The notes beneath the pieces are model-generated. The model worked only from the letters and a program-made list of their open reading frames with translations, was not told the DNA's origin and did no database searches. From Chelonoidis abingdonii (taxonomy: Eukaryota > Chordata > Testudines > Testudinidae), in the NCBI RefSeq assembly GCF_003597395.2, contig NC_133790.1, forward strand, positions 18,252,662-18,316,661: a DNA stretch of 64,000 bases, given 5' to 3'. Positions 1 through 13,256 of the stretch are shown here, piece by piece; position 1 is the first letter of the stretch, and the number at the start of each line of letters is the position of its first letter. Position numbers and translations under genes: made by a program.

Positions 1-272
1 TCTGAGGGGTAAAGTGTGGGAGAGGCCAACAATACACCAACAAGCATTGGTACAAGATGGTTCCATCATCACAACTGCACCTCCCAGCACATCCCATGAG
101 TGGGAATATGCAGAGGACACTCAAAGAGCAGCTTATTTCAGCATTGAAGCTGCAGATAAATTACAACTTTAGCAATTAGCGTGTTTGCTCACAGATAGTA
201 ATTTCATTATGCATAACACCATTAATTTTATTCTCTATTGTGTTATCTTTTTTCATGTTTCTATTTCAAACA

Positions 273-370
273 ATTTTACAGACTGGGAAGCGGAGGTGGA
301 GGGAATTTAAGTAACTTGCCCAAGGACTGGGAGAGAGAAATGACACTTCAGTGGCAGAACTAAATCTATA
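273..370 (-). repeat. MIR SINE fragment
   Basis: The text from TTTTACAGACTGGGAAG to GTAACTTGCCCAAGG, and then GTGGCAGAAC, matches the central MIR core in reverse orientation. It is diverged. Confidence 0.65.
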
Positions 371-814
371 ACTGTAAAATGACTAATCTCCAGCATTAAT
401 CAGTATATAAACCTCACTCTATGGAGAATATTGTATCAGTGCACTGCAAACATATAGTCCATAATGCTTGTTCAGCACTTTCAAGATGTTAAGTACCAAA
501 CATGTGCTATTATAAGCAACTACAGTACCTCATGTTCAGAATGGTCATGTTGGCATGCTTAGCTTCTGATTTATTCAGAAAAGATGGATTACAAGTGTCA
601 GGAATAGACAGGAGCAGAGATTCATGATAAAGTGTGCCATCAATTATGAGATAGTACTCAAAATCCAGCCTAAGTAGTAAGATATTTACTTTGCAGCTGG
701 GAAGCTGTTTTTATTTAAACATTGCTGAAGGTTACACTGCAAACGTATTGCAGCTCTGCTTTCTCATAGTCCTAGACAGTGACAACCAAAGTTATAGTTA
801 GAGTACATCCAAAG

Positions 815-969
815 GAGACTGTGGAATACCCGTTACTGTAAGTTTTTAAGAGCAAGTTAGATAAACATCTATCCTAGATGGTCCGGGTGTACTTGGTCCT
901 GGCCCAGTGCAGGGGGGTGGACTAGATGGCCCATGGATCACTCTAGACCTTCATTTCTATGATTCTATA
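815..969 (+). mobile_element. CR1 LINE 3' end
   Basis: The sequence GGGTGGACTAGATGGCCC and the terminal ATTTCTATGATTCTAT are the standard 3' tail of sauropsid CR1 LINEs. It is a 5'-truncated copy, as usual for CR1. Confidence 0.85.
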
Positions 970-3900
970 CTTCCAAAGCTTTTTCATGTTTTCCAGAAAG
1001 TCAATAAGAGTCCATTTCTACACAGTAACTCCATTCAGTTCCCTCTCTCTTCCTGTTTCATAGCATTGGGGAGGGTCTAAGATATGTCCATTAAAAACAA
1101 ATGTTCAGTCAACAGTAAGATTTTTTAAATATATTTAGTAAGCCTATTACAGTCTATGATAACTACTTGTTGTAGCCATGTCATACAACTGTTAAGTACT
1201 GCACTACATAGTCAGTATGTTATAAAGCAGTTCTAAATGTTTTAAAAGGGTAGATACATACCTGCAAGTGAAGCTCTTTGAATGCAGAATTAGGTATGAG
1301 ATGCACTCCTAAATCACATGACCTCTGTTGTAGCATCAGGTTAACTATTTTTGCCCAGGAGAAAAGGAAATTGCAGTTAAGCAAACAATTCTATGTACAC
1401 CCTTCAAGGCAACCAGGTGGTTTTATCCTGATGCAAAAAGCATATCAGGCTGGTTATTGCTCCACAGACAACACACACTAGACTAGGTCATGTGACTAGA
1501 GAGTGTGGCTGCACAGAAAATGACTTTAGTGGAATGAAAGAGGTCTACCACGTCCTACCAAGGACTACTGCAGGCATTATGAACAATTCTGAAGTTTGAC
1601 AGAGGAAGTCATTAAACATAGTGGCACTATCTGATAACAGCATACTGTTGTTAGTTATTCATAAGTACATATTCCTCATTTGTTACGCAGAATTGTAAAG
1701 AACAGTCAGATAAGAAATGCAAAATGTTAATCTACCACATTATTTTAGATGGTGATCAACTAAACTAGGCGGAGTCAATGTTCTGATACATTTCCAAAGA
1801 AAAAGCATGTGTTGCAAGAAATGAAACTTGAAAATTCAGTGGGTGGTACTCTTCCCTTTCAGTCAGTACTGGACCAATAGCTGACTGATCCTGCAAGCAA
1901 TACCTTCTGGATAAGCTGTAAAACAGAGGTCTTTTATCACTTTTGGATATCAAAGATTCCTTGGCACTTCACAGAAGCAGTGACAACTACTCAGAGGATT
2001 AAGAGTATTAACGGAAAAAGAGAGGGAAAAGGAAAATTTGTCATACTGGTTAATTTCTTCTCTTATAAAGATTAGTTGCTAGTTCTCCCTAGATATAGCT
2101 CTTTCCTCACACTATATGGAGGCAACTGGAGATAGCTCTGTTCTAGCTGCTTACCAGGGCAGAATCACCAAAGGACTTCATACCAAATGGATATACTCCA
2201 AAGATTAAATGATTGCTTAAAAAAATAGAACAGTAGATGGAATTACACCCAAAACTAAAAAAGTCTAATGAAAGTTGAATTTGCAAAACTTAATTTTAGA
2301 AGAAGTCCACCCTTAAAAACTATCAGTGTACACAGGGTTGGTGGGCATTATTTCTAGAAGTAGGCAAATTGATAGGAAAGACAAAATTATCTTCTTAGGC
2401 TAAAACATGTTGGGGTCTTCAGAATTAGCTATGACAACTCTCCCATGACACTTCAAACAAAAAAATCCTTGAAGAAATCAATCAAAGATTAATTTGAGGA
2501 TTTAAAGTCATGCTTCTGACAAACAGAAGTCTCTCTTTCCTCACAAAAAGGTGCATCTGGGGCAGAAGATTCCAGTTTAGAATGGTGTGAATGGAGCCCT
2601 TTATGGATTTTTTCAGGAGGCGCAGATGTCTTTTCAGCCCACAAGGTGACCAATTATCTTTTAGAATATTCCTTATGCCATAAAGGAGGGGAGAGATAAA
2701 CTTCTGAGTTTGGAACATTTTAGAATGTCACAATTACTTTGTAATAGTCGACTTGGGAAAATTCTCCTCCCACCCCCACCAGCCAAAATGCAAAGGATGA
2801 AGAAAGCAGCCTTTCTAAATAACTTAGGATAAAACTGTTTTGCTGACATCTAGTTTCTGCCAAGACTTCTCCTTCTCATAAACCATAGTAGGGCAGAAAT
2901 ACTAATTCCTTGGAAGAACTGAATTCTGCATTCACGTTGGGATAAAATCCAAGGGTCCTATTTTCTCAACAGAAGATGCAAGTAACTTCCACTGAAGTAA
3001 ATTAAATGTGTACTGATTCCTGGAAATGTACATATCATTGTCTTGTCGTTGTATCTTATGCAACAATGATGTTCAAACAACTGCAAGAGCAAAGCATACC
3101 TGAGCAAAGAGAATCATAAAGGGCAGTTTGGATAGTCAGAAGATAAAGTAAAACTGAGCTGATCAGCTCAAATTGATACAATTAGGAGGATTAACAACAA
3201 AAATTAAGCTTCCAAGAAGAGTATACAAAAAAGCTTTTGAGGCTTTTATACTTAGTCTTTCAGCAATGCTTCACATGGGGATCTTTGCTTAACTTTGCTG
3301 GTCTTAAACAGAAAAGGAAAATATTCAACCAGCAGAAGCAGTATTGAGAGCCCATTTGAATCATGTAAAATTATCAGCTTGATAATTGATCTGAGAGCAA
3401 TCAGGCATATCTTTATGGCAGAAAAACAAACATCTCCAAATCTTAGTATACTCTGGCATTGCAGATGATTTTCTAGAAACAAAGGTATTGTCTATTATGT
3501 AATCAGAATAATCTTGCTTTTCTACCCCCCACTCTCTCTTTCAACAACCATGCAGCCATCTTGAGAAAGAGTAGGTTCTGATGGAGTACTAGGTCTTCCA
3601 TGAGTAGATTTAATCTGTCAGTCATCCTGAATAGCTTTACCACAAAAAGTCCTATTTTCTCAGAGAGCCTTATCTTTAAGCAAGTGGAAATCTATTGTTA
3701 CCCTCGGTCCCTTCTTCCTGGATGAATGAAAAAGCATACAGAAGTTGACATGACCTTTTCAGTGATAACTTGTCCTTAAGAAACTCATCACATTTTCATT
3801 TGAATCAAACAAGTCTACCTACGGTTTCTCCTACAGAATATCTATCTGATTTAATAGTGGTCTGTTGGGACATTTCCCTTACATTATAGTCCTCAACCAG

Positions 3901-4006
3901 TCTACTATGTTGGTCTTCCCTTACATGTGTACTGCCCTTATGGATGAATTTTATTTCTGCCTATTTAATTAGAAAACTTGCCACTTTCAGCAGAGAAATG
4001 CTCTAA

Positions 4007-4093
4007 GGCCAGATCCTCAAAGCTATTTAGGGTCTTAACTTCTGCTGAATTCAGTGGGAGTTAGGAGTCTAAATACCTTGAGGATCTAGGGCC
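4007..4093. mobile_element. Palindromic MITE
   Basis: The ends GGCCAGATCCTCAA and TTGAGGATCTAGGGCC are inverted repeats around a short centre. This resembles a very common palindromic family in turtles. Non-autonomous. Confidence 0.65.
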
Positions 4094-7000
4094 AAATGCT
4101 TCTTACTGGACAATATATCCAGTGTTGTATGTGAATGGACTTAGGAAATAGGCACTTGCTATCTTCTGGACATCTCTTTCAATGAGCTTCCTCACCCTAT
4201 AGGAATGCACTGGCTGAGCTAATGATCCTTGCTTCAGTCTACAACAGAACTCTTTAGAATACTCCCCTTATGTATTTCCAAGAGATTGAATAGATGACCT
4301 GTTATATAATAGCAACAGTTTATGAAAGGTCCAAGAAATTATCGATAGCCCCATGATGATCACTCCCAGAAGCCTTATGAAAAGGTCAAATCAAGGCTCT
4401 AGGAGACTGACTGGTCTCGTAGATTCCTTCAGTTCCTATTCTTTCCATTGATAGGAAGGCCGTTCCTCTCCCAGAAATGTATCAATATTCCAAGCTAAAA
4501 GTATGGGTTAGGATTAAGAAGTTTTTTTCCAAATTCACAACAAATGCTGGAGATGTTTTCTATGATCTTTGCTTAGGGGACCAGTAAGTGTCTGCTAAGA
4601 TTATGGACTGATAGAGATGACGGAAAAAGACTGTAGGATGACTGGAGGGGTGTTAATGGACCACTTCACCTTGAACAGTCCCTTGAAATATGTGCTACTT
4701 ATGCTAAACAATCTGTTCCACCTTACATTTAGGAGTGACAGGCTGAGTATGTTTCCCAGACCTGAAGAAGAGTTGTTTAAGCTTGAATGTTTGTCTTTCA
4801 CCAATCAGAGTTGGTCCAATAAAATATTACTGCACCCACCTTGTCTCTCAAATTTTCATCAGGAATTTGTACCTCTTCATTCTTCTATTGAGCCTTCCAC
4901 TTTTGTTTGTGCACATGTGAAATTCCAAAGAGTATGACCCCCCAGAATTTCTTGTTCTTGTGCCCGCCATCATCAAAGATTTCAAAAAGTGTTTTACAAG
5001 GGTGGGAGAAGAAACTGGAGATTCCAGGAACTTCATTCTTGGAGTATTCATCATTTCAAAACATTAATGTAAGTTTCACATCCAATATCTGTTAGTCTGA
5101 TGTAATTTAATTCACCGTGCAAGTTAATCAGATAGCCTAGCTCCTATAGCTAGAAATTGAAAACCAAGGACAGCCCAATTAGTCTCTTGTCTTCCTACTG
5201 AAGTGGTGAGAAGAGTGCTTACAACCTTTAGCCACTTCTGTTTTCCAGGTAGCTTGTGGTAATTTGTTTGCTACACTGACCTACAGGAAGATCTGAGCTA
5301 GGTGTATGGTCTGATTACTCCATTTGATGATAGTGAGATATGCTTACCTAAGCTTCATCTAGGTTTTCACCAAAGTTCTGCCTACTATAATATTAGTTCA
5401 TGCTAAAAGCCATTTTGTGTGGACGTCTGCTTTTCATAGTCACATCACTAAGAAAGTTCCTCAATAAAGCTTTCTACAAAGCATCTTTGCTCTCAGTCAC
5501 CTTTTCTCAATTGTCTTCAAAATGGCATTTATGTACTGAGCTCCAAATTTATTTAAAATCACCAGACAAGGTGAGAAGGGCTGTAACTAATCTTGTGGAA
5601 GCCACTGAAGTTTAAAAATCTAATGCTGAAGCTTAAAGTTTTGAAAGACCTCTCTGTTGTGTCAGTCTAGTCTTTAGGAAGATCATCCCTGGAGAAGATC
5701 AGCAGGGAAGAGAACATACAGAGAAGGAAGATTAGAATGGAGAACCCAGCAGCAAGACTGCTCTACTAGTCATGAGCATCTTATTTGATTTGGATTTCAA
5801 AGTAGCCTGTGGCTAATTCAAGCTTTCCATAGGCTGTAGGGAAGGAGACTACTTAAATAAAACTACACCCAAAGGTGGTCTCAATCTATGTAAGTACTTC
5901 ATAAGGCAAACTACTAATGCATTCTGGTCTCTAGATCATTACAAGAGTGCTTGTTTACCATATTATTGGTGGCTTGAGTCATCTGTGTTGGGATGTTGCC
6001 TGTCAAGGGGCCTTATCTATCTGGATTTCCATGTCTATGAGATTTGGAGTAAGGACAGCTTTGTGGTTTCTCTGAAGATAGCTCTCTGTTGGGTCTTCCT
6101 CTTTCTAATGGAAAAGGTTTGTATAACCTGTAAAGAGGGCAACTGAAGCCCACATGCTGGGCATCTTAGATTTCTTTGGCTTTCCAGAGATTGTCCTTGT
6201 TTGTGTGTGTTTCCAACAGCCACAGTATAGCTAAATAACTCATTACCGGAGCAGCTGACAGAAAAATGCTTCACTGTCTGAATGCCCGTCCCTCCCCCCA
6301 AAAGTAATGTTCAAATTTGAATAAAAATCAATATAATTTTTTGTTTCTATAGGTAGTTGCTAGTGCCTCTCAAAAATTAGCACATTCTATTGAAAGGTGG
6401 CCAAGGGGGTAGGGAAGAAAGGGGAAAGATATGGAAAGTTCCACGTGAATAGACCAAAAGGCAGGAAAATACTGTCCAGAGTGGACTGGCAGAACTGTTG
6501 GCAGTAAAATGAAGGGGCAAATCATTTTAGTACTACTCTCCTAACTGGCAACTGTTTCAGCTGACTGCTTACAGCACACAAAGGAGGACACAGTCCTCCA
6601 GTGAAGGTTGGCAGATAGGCTTTAGAAAAAAGAGAGAGGGAGCATGCTTGCTGTTTTTATATTTGGAAAAGAGGAGGTTGCCTTAAAATTAAAATGAGTC
6701 AATTTTTTTTTGGGGGGTGGGAGGATAATTCAGCTTTTGGTTAACAAGTATAGCATTTCACTCAAAATAAACTGAGAAAGTTAGAGTTAAAATTATTATA
6801 TTATATATATATAAAAAAGACAAAGCCACTTCAGAAATACATTATAGCTGTCTAGAGCTAGAGGAAATGTAAACTACAAAAAAGAATTTTTCTCCACACC
6901 ATAACTGAAAAGAAGCCTGGAGGGAGGGAAAGTGTTTAGGTCTTTTAGCTTTTCTCTGACAGTAGGGCTGAATTTAAAAACAAACAAAAAACTAAAACTA

Positions 7001-7152
7001 CAACAACCACCATGGCACTCTAACACCTTAGAGTAGGGATCCCTAAGTCTATCATAGCATGGATCACCTTCCCTCCCATTTTGTATTAATAAGCATTACT
7101 GTGGAAGCTATAATAATTGATTACCCATGAAAAAGTAATAGGAAATTAAATA

Positions 7153-8105
7153 CAGTAACTCCTCACTTAAAGTCGTCCCAGTTAAATTTGTTTTGTTGCT
7201 GATCAATTAGAGAACATGCTCATTTAAAGTGGCATAATGCTCCCTTACAACATTGTTTGGCAGCCACCTGCTTTGTCCACTGCTTGCAGAAAGAGCACTC
7301 AGTTGCAGCTAGCTGGTGTGGGCTTGGAACCAAGGTGGACTGGCAGCCCCCCTACCCCCCATCAGCTCCCTGCTCCCCTAAGTTCCCTGTGCAGCAGCCG
7401 CCCATCAGACTACCAATTGCCAGCAGTTCAGCTGTCCCTTCCCCCACTGCCATGTGCTCCTCTTGCCCTCTGCCTTGGAGCTGCTCCCCGGAGCCTTCTG
7501 CTTACTGTGAGGGGAGAGGGAGGGAGAGAAGGGGGCTAATGTCAGGGTGTCCCCCTCCCTCCTGCTCTCCACTTACCCCATGTCCATAGAGCAGGGGGGA
7601 CGTGACAGGGCTCAGGACCGAGGGAGCATGCTGGCAGCAGCTGCTGGTTCAACTTGCTGATCTACTTAAAAAGGCAATGTACTTCGAGTGGGGTCAGCAT
7701 ACTTAAAGGAGTAATGCGCCTCTCTCTTACACACACGGTGTCTCTGTCTGCCATGCTGTCTCCCCTCTCTCTATTTGTGCTGTCTTGTAGAGTGTGAGGT
7801 TACATTAACAACGTGTTAACCCTTAAGGGCTCAGCAGAGTGCTAGTTCATCATTTAGCAGTAAGGCATTCCCTGGGAAATATCCCACTCTCTGATTTCAC
7901 AACCTCAACCACGCTTCACAGTCATCATTGTTGTGTGTGTGTGTGAGATTATATATATATGTTTTATCTGGTGAAAAAGATTTCCCTGGAACCTAACCCC
8001 CCATTTACATTAATTCTTATGGGGAAATTGGATTCACTTAACATTGTTTCGCTTAAAGTTGCATTTTTCAGAAACATAACTACAATATTACGTAAGGCAT
8101 TACTG
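7153..8105. mobile_element. Mariner/Tigger-type DNA element, about 950 bp
   Basis: Flanked by TA on both sides (7151-7152 and 8106-8107). The left end CAGTAACTCCTCACTTAA and the reverse complement of the right end (CAGTAATGCCTTACGTAA) are imperfect terminal inverted repeats. The GC-rich middle (7240-7640) has no transposase I recognise, so this copy is non-autonomous or decayed. Confidence 0.7.
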
Positions 8106-11100
8106 TATAGCTGTCTTTAATCTATTTGATTTTTTAAAAAGGACAAGACATTTCACATTCTCCTCTAGCAAGTATTTCTCTCTGTTGGAAACAAGAGCCA
8201 CCAGCACCACAGAGCAGTTTAGAAAGTGCTGTGTTTTGATTATCAAGTCTCACTTGTCCTGTTTTCACTCAGGAAGCCTTGAAAAACTAGTAATCTGGAG
8301 TAGGATTGTGTAGCCCTGAACAGAAGCAACAGAGAGACAGAATTTCTTGCTAGGCTAGCTTCTCTAAAGTTAAAAATAAGTCCCAAAAGAAAAAAAAAAG
8401 TTCAGCAATTTATCTTCTCCCCACCACTAATTTCCTTGTTTCAATCTCTTGAAACATCATAATCCCAGGAGTTCTAGTACTTAAGAAAGAACAGAAAGTC
8501 ACAACCAGAAAATTTCAATACAGAAAACCAGCAGGGGAGGGTTTACAAGGTCTCCTTTATAATCTTTTTTAAATACATGCTAAAACAGCACAAACATCTA
8601 CATGCTTCCCATGGATCACTTCAAAATATGTTCTCAGAAAAGAAATGTTGGAGCAGGTAGCATAAGGGTTAAACTATTATTCCTTTTAATCTAAACAGTC
8701 TAACATCTCTTACATTATATCCACAACTGAGTAGTATTCATAAAATGATAGCTTACATTTAGTTTTCTATTAATGAGGAAGCGACAATTTTAATAGTTGG
8801 TCTTTAAGTCACTCATTCTTTTCTTTGGATTTCAATCAAAGAACTATTCTTCAACACAATTCATAGACTGCAGTACAGCATATTTATTTATTGCAATTCT
8901 CTATAATCAAAGTCAAATATTTTAGCTTCAGATGGCAAATGTATACCAACAGTCTCTGGAGTACAGAATCATCTCATTGACTTTTATTATGTAAAGTAAT
9001 TTTTTGTTTAAAATAGCTTCACTGTTGCCACACACAGATATATTCATGTTCCTATTATTTTAATGAATACACGAATTAAGAGCACTACACTGGAGAGGAG
9101 ATCCAGGAAGGAGGGATGGTTTGCAAGAATGACAGAAGAAAACTCAGTTACAACTACCAATTATGCTTGGGTATAATTCTAAATACAATCCCTAAATATA
9201 TAATTCAAGTATGTTAATAGTCTGTTTTAAGATAGAATTTTAACCTTCGATGCTAATAGTACAATTACAGGTTGTTGTTTTTTTTTTTTTAAGTTAGTAG
9301 TGATCTCTTCATTTTCCCAGTGGGTGCACTATGTGTCGTAGAGGCTTACAGGTTACAAGATTCCACATTGGGAATTAATACTCTGTGCTGAAAGAACCCC
9401 CCCCTCAAAATGTAAAGCATTCACACAACATTTTATTTGTCTATGCACTCTTACAAAGTCTCTCTCTCATACATGCTGAGCTTTAAATAATTGAACATTT
9501 TTCCTTTCATTTGCCTTTATTGCCCAGGTCCCAACTATAGCAGTACAGTATGTAAGAAAGCAGCAAAGAATCAAGTACATTTTTATTTACAAGCAAAAAT
9601 ACACCTCGCATTTAATGCATTTCTAGATTTGACACACAACATATACCAACAGACTATGACAACATAAACAAGGCAGGAAACTCAGAGTTCAGGGAATGTT
9701 GGCCATAAATGTGATTTTGCTGGCTTTTAAAGTTTGGAAGCTTGGTTTAGAGAAACCTTCACTGGAGAATAGGAAACCAGTATTAAACAAGAGACTTTAT
9801 ATCATATATCCAAATCCTTCCTGGTTGGAAGACATTTCTTAGGCTAAATTTATTTGAACACACAGGACTTACATCTTTTTTTAAAAATCTCCATATGCTC
9901 AATAACCCCCTCTTCAAAGTTTTAAGGTCTCAGGTTTTTAATCCTTTCTAGACAACTTAAAGTTGTAGTGCGAACCTATGATCCAACTGGAGCATATATT
10001 CAAGAGATATTCTTATTATCAAGACCTCTTTCAAAATCCGTATACATATCTGCCTGTCTGGGAATTATGGTAAACCTTAATACTGTCAAACTAAAGAGCT
10101 TGTTGCATCACATTTAGATTACCCTAGAAAAGTCTACTAGATGAGACGTTAGATACCAACCACATGTGCTGGATCTCATTTTTTTCTTGAAAGTTCAGTG
10201 TTTTAATTTACCAGCAAAGTTCAGAAAGAAAAGTTTGCCATACTCCTCCTCCATTTTTTTTAGTATGAAATACAATTCCCAGTAACTCCATAGATCTGGA
10301 AAACATTCCCCCTCTCAATTATTCAAATCTAACCTTCCACTTACTTACAGTGTGTGTTGAATAATGAAGTCATGTCTCCTCCTTGAAATTTATATTGGAG
10401 TGTTGTTGAAGAAAAGGTGATTCTAACCTTAATATTTTTCTTTGTGATTAAAAGAAATTTGAGTCACATTTCTGCCTGTATTTTCCTACAGTTTTTTAAA
10501 AAAGCAATATTTATGATTACTAGAACTAAAGAGCTTGTATCTTTTCTGAATTTAATAAATGTATACTCTGGACAGCACTTTGTATATAGTCAGTTTCAAA
10601 TCTTTTGCATTTGATCAGTCATACTTCCTGCTTTGTGCATTAGCACGGCACATCACTCACCCCCCTTTTTTGGGAGTGGGGGGGGAACAGGAGGAATGGA
10701 GGAGGAGAGGAGCAGACCTGCAAGAGGATATCTACAAGCAATACTGCAGCAAAACTACTGGCATTTGTGTTTGGAGCCAGAAGTGTCATCTCCTCCCAGG
10801 AGATGTACATGGAGCTGAGGAGCACAAAAGACTGAGGTGGAGGTAAAGGAGTGTGTGGCTCAAGGAACTTCCTTCACTCCCCAGGCCTCTGCACAGGACT
10901 AGGGAAGACTGAAGGTACTTAAAAGGAGTGACTTCTTTACTTCAATGCTGCTAAAGATACCAGCAGGCAGGAGCAACAGAGGGTGATGATGGCAGGGGAC
11001 AGAGAAGATGGGAAGAAATAAGGGACAGCCCCAAGAAGAATGTTCTCTGGCTCAACCACTCTACCTGTTGAAGAGACACTATCAGCAGAGAAAGTCTCAT

Positions 11101-11892
11101 CCTTTCCCCAAAACACATCCATTAAAAAAAACAACCCAAAGTTTGAAAATTGAATTGAATTTTTTCCTTAGAAAATATTTACAGGGTGCTCCATCAGAAG
11201 CCTAATTTGACTTACAGCACCAATTGTCACTTTATATTTTTTCCTCAGTATTAAATTTTACTACATGATTATGGAGACTTAGTTTTTCAATAACTGATAT
11301 AAAAGGACAGGGCTAGATTGTTTCAAAAGCTTCAGAATTTCTTTATGAAATTTAAAGTTGAGCTTGAACATTCCTCAGAGTAATCAGTTTTTTAAGATCC
11401 ACAAATTAACCAGATGGTATATGCTAATGAAAGAGAAGGACGGGCTTAGATAATGTAGTGATGGACTTCATGTTGATCCACTGGATTGTGCAATACCAGC
11501 TAATTTTGTGACCTCTCTCTAGTAGATGAATCTTTTGAATCAATTTAACAAGAATAATTTCCCAATCCTGAGCTCTATACTTCCATCAGACAGTTTCCTT
11601 CCTTAGTAAACTTATCACATCTAGTCCTGGTCTGGTAAAGACCAGGCACATCTCAAAAGTAGCACCTACCTGTTATTTGTGGGGTGTTGCGAAGATGGGA
11701 CTTTACACAAAGTTTCTTGAAAACATCCATTCCTCAGTATAATGCATCTATGACCCAAGAATAGAGCTCTTGGGAAGATACTTGGAAGTATGCATCAGAT
11801 TTATACTGCTTACGTATTGGAAGTACTGACCCAATGACAACAATTTTGGTTAAAAAACCCCACATGAAGTCTCTAAACAATTAATCACTTGC

Positions 11893-12090
11893 CTTGGAAA
11901 TCAATTCATCATGATTGGCTAGGTGGGCTCTGCAGTGGATACAGCTGTAGGTTCGGTGACAGTTTGGCAGGTAAGCCTGGAACGTTTTTGATTTTGTCAT
12001 TTTTACCATCTCTGCTGGTGGCTCCTCACTCAGCTCAGGGCTGGAACTTGAAGAATTACAACTTTGCTGAACTCGCTGACAAAAACAACA
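11893..12090 (-). CDS. YPEL1: YPEL1 first coding exon (yippee-like 1, residues 1-39)
   Basis: The coding part is 12009 down to 11893, 39 codons beginning [11 protein letters not shown] and ending DELISK. This is the N-terminus of the yippee-like family of small, highly conserved zinc-binding proteins (about 119 aa), associated in published work with nuclear and centrosome/mitotic-apparatus localisation. The first zinc-binding pair is visible as C23-x2-C26 in [10 protein letters not shown]6 and N16 fit YPEL1; YPEL2 has R and S there, and YPEL3/4 differ more. The start ATG is in context GAGATGG. Upstream sequence is 5'UTR, with an acceptor AG after a T-rich tract placing the exon start at 12090 or 12075. 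The exon ends at AAG followed by GCAAGT, a GC-type splice donor; reading through would add three residues and stop. The second half of the yippee domain was not found between 1 and 11892, so the gene runs off the left edge. Family identity is very secure, paralogue identity strong, helped by MAPK1 next door. Confidence 0.95.
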
Positions 12091-12545
12091 CTGGAAAATG
12101 CAAGCAAAAGCCGTTGTTGTTCTGTAGTGTGTGTGGCACTTTCCACACAGACGCCACAAGAGAAACAATCACAACCTGCAAGTAAACAGAGAAGACAACT
12201 TTTTAAAAGCTAGGAATAGCTTATAAATACGTTCAACTATTCTCTTGGATTTCAGAACTTTAACCTCCATCTCTGCTTCAAAAAACTCCAAACCCCACTA
12301 ACACAAGGACATCTTTGTTTAGCAGTCTCAGCAGAAAGGCAAAGTACTAAAAGGGATGGAGATTGAACTAGCTTTTCAACAACTTTGGTAGACACTAAAA
12401 TAAAGTGGAAATAGTGTGGGAAACCTGTACTTGCTAAACTCATAAACCCATGCTAAACTCCAGAACATACAGGTATGGGGAGTTGTGTCTATTTTTTCAA
12501 CTTCTAGGGCATTTCACAAGCACTGAACTTGAAGTCAAATGTGAT

Positions 12546-12570
12546 ACACACACACACACACACACACACA
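12546..12570. repeat. (CA)n microsatellite
   Basis: About 12 uninterrupted CA units. Confidence 0.95.
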
Positions 12571-13225
12571 ATAAAATCCTGACCAAAAATCTGCACTATT
12601 TTGAGATCAGACTATTCCTCAGCTACAAAGTTAGAGCCTTTTAGACCAGTCTTCTGTCCACCAAGACTAATCAGTTCTTTCAACTATTCATTTTTCCCCT
12701 TACTTACCAAAATAATCTCAATATCTAACAAATTTCAGTAGTGGAGAACAGATTCTACAACCTACACATAAATATTAAGAATTCTGTTTTCTATGTTCAA
12801 AATGCTGTACACATTCTTGATCCTCAGATCTCCTTAGAGGAAATAATGTATTACATACACTGTGACATTTTATATACATATACAAAAAAATGAAAGATAC
12901 ACTTTTCTATCATCTTCTACCTTGAAAATAAAATTTGCATCTGCAAGCTACAGATCTGTTTAGTGAAACATTACTTAATATATTATGTGACTCAAAGCAA
13001 CTGAACAGTTCAAGCATGAAGACTACTAATTCAGTGATGCTGTACAAAAGATCATCTATTATGCCACCAATCATTATGCGGCTGGTACAATGGATCAATA
13101 CCAGAAGTATTGAAATAAAAGTGCCAATATAATAATTCACTGTACTTCTGGTCTCTTCTATTAGCTTTATGAAAAGTGAGAATAAAGAGCACATGTATGG
13201 TTTACTAGCTATATAATACGAGAGT

Positions 13226-13252
<27 letters not shown>
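13226..13252. repeat. Poly(A) run, 27 bases
   Basis: Uninterrupted A run in YPEL1 intron 1. No retrogene or LINE is visible upstream of it, so it may be a simple slippage tract. Confidence 0.95.

Positions 13253-13256
<4 letters not shown>

Larger units (their letters stand above)
1..11892 (-). other. YPEL1: YPEL1 intron 2 (partial), repeats only
   Basis: This stretch follows the first YPEL1 coding exon on the minus strand. I looked for the expected next exon (SFQGSQGRAYLFNS onward) and the conserved C-terminus (ELAHMIKDNGW) and found neither, so I read the whole stretch as intron. Recognisable content is a MIR fragment near 273-370, a CR1 tail at 815-969, a palindromic MITE at 4007-4093 and a mariner-type element at 7153-8105. 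Open frames here are short and show no domain I know. Confidence 0.7.

Noticed and set aside
1..11892. Remaining YPEL1 exons within the window
   Set aside because: Searched for the conserved FQGSQGRAYLF, CENCKTTLGW and ELAHMIKDNGW segments on the minus strand without success.
12010..12168. In-frame upstream extension of the YPEL1 exon ([15 protein letters not shown]...)
   Set aside because: An acceptor at 12076-12078 or 12091-12093 separates it from the exon, and YPEL1 proteins start at MVKMT.
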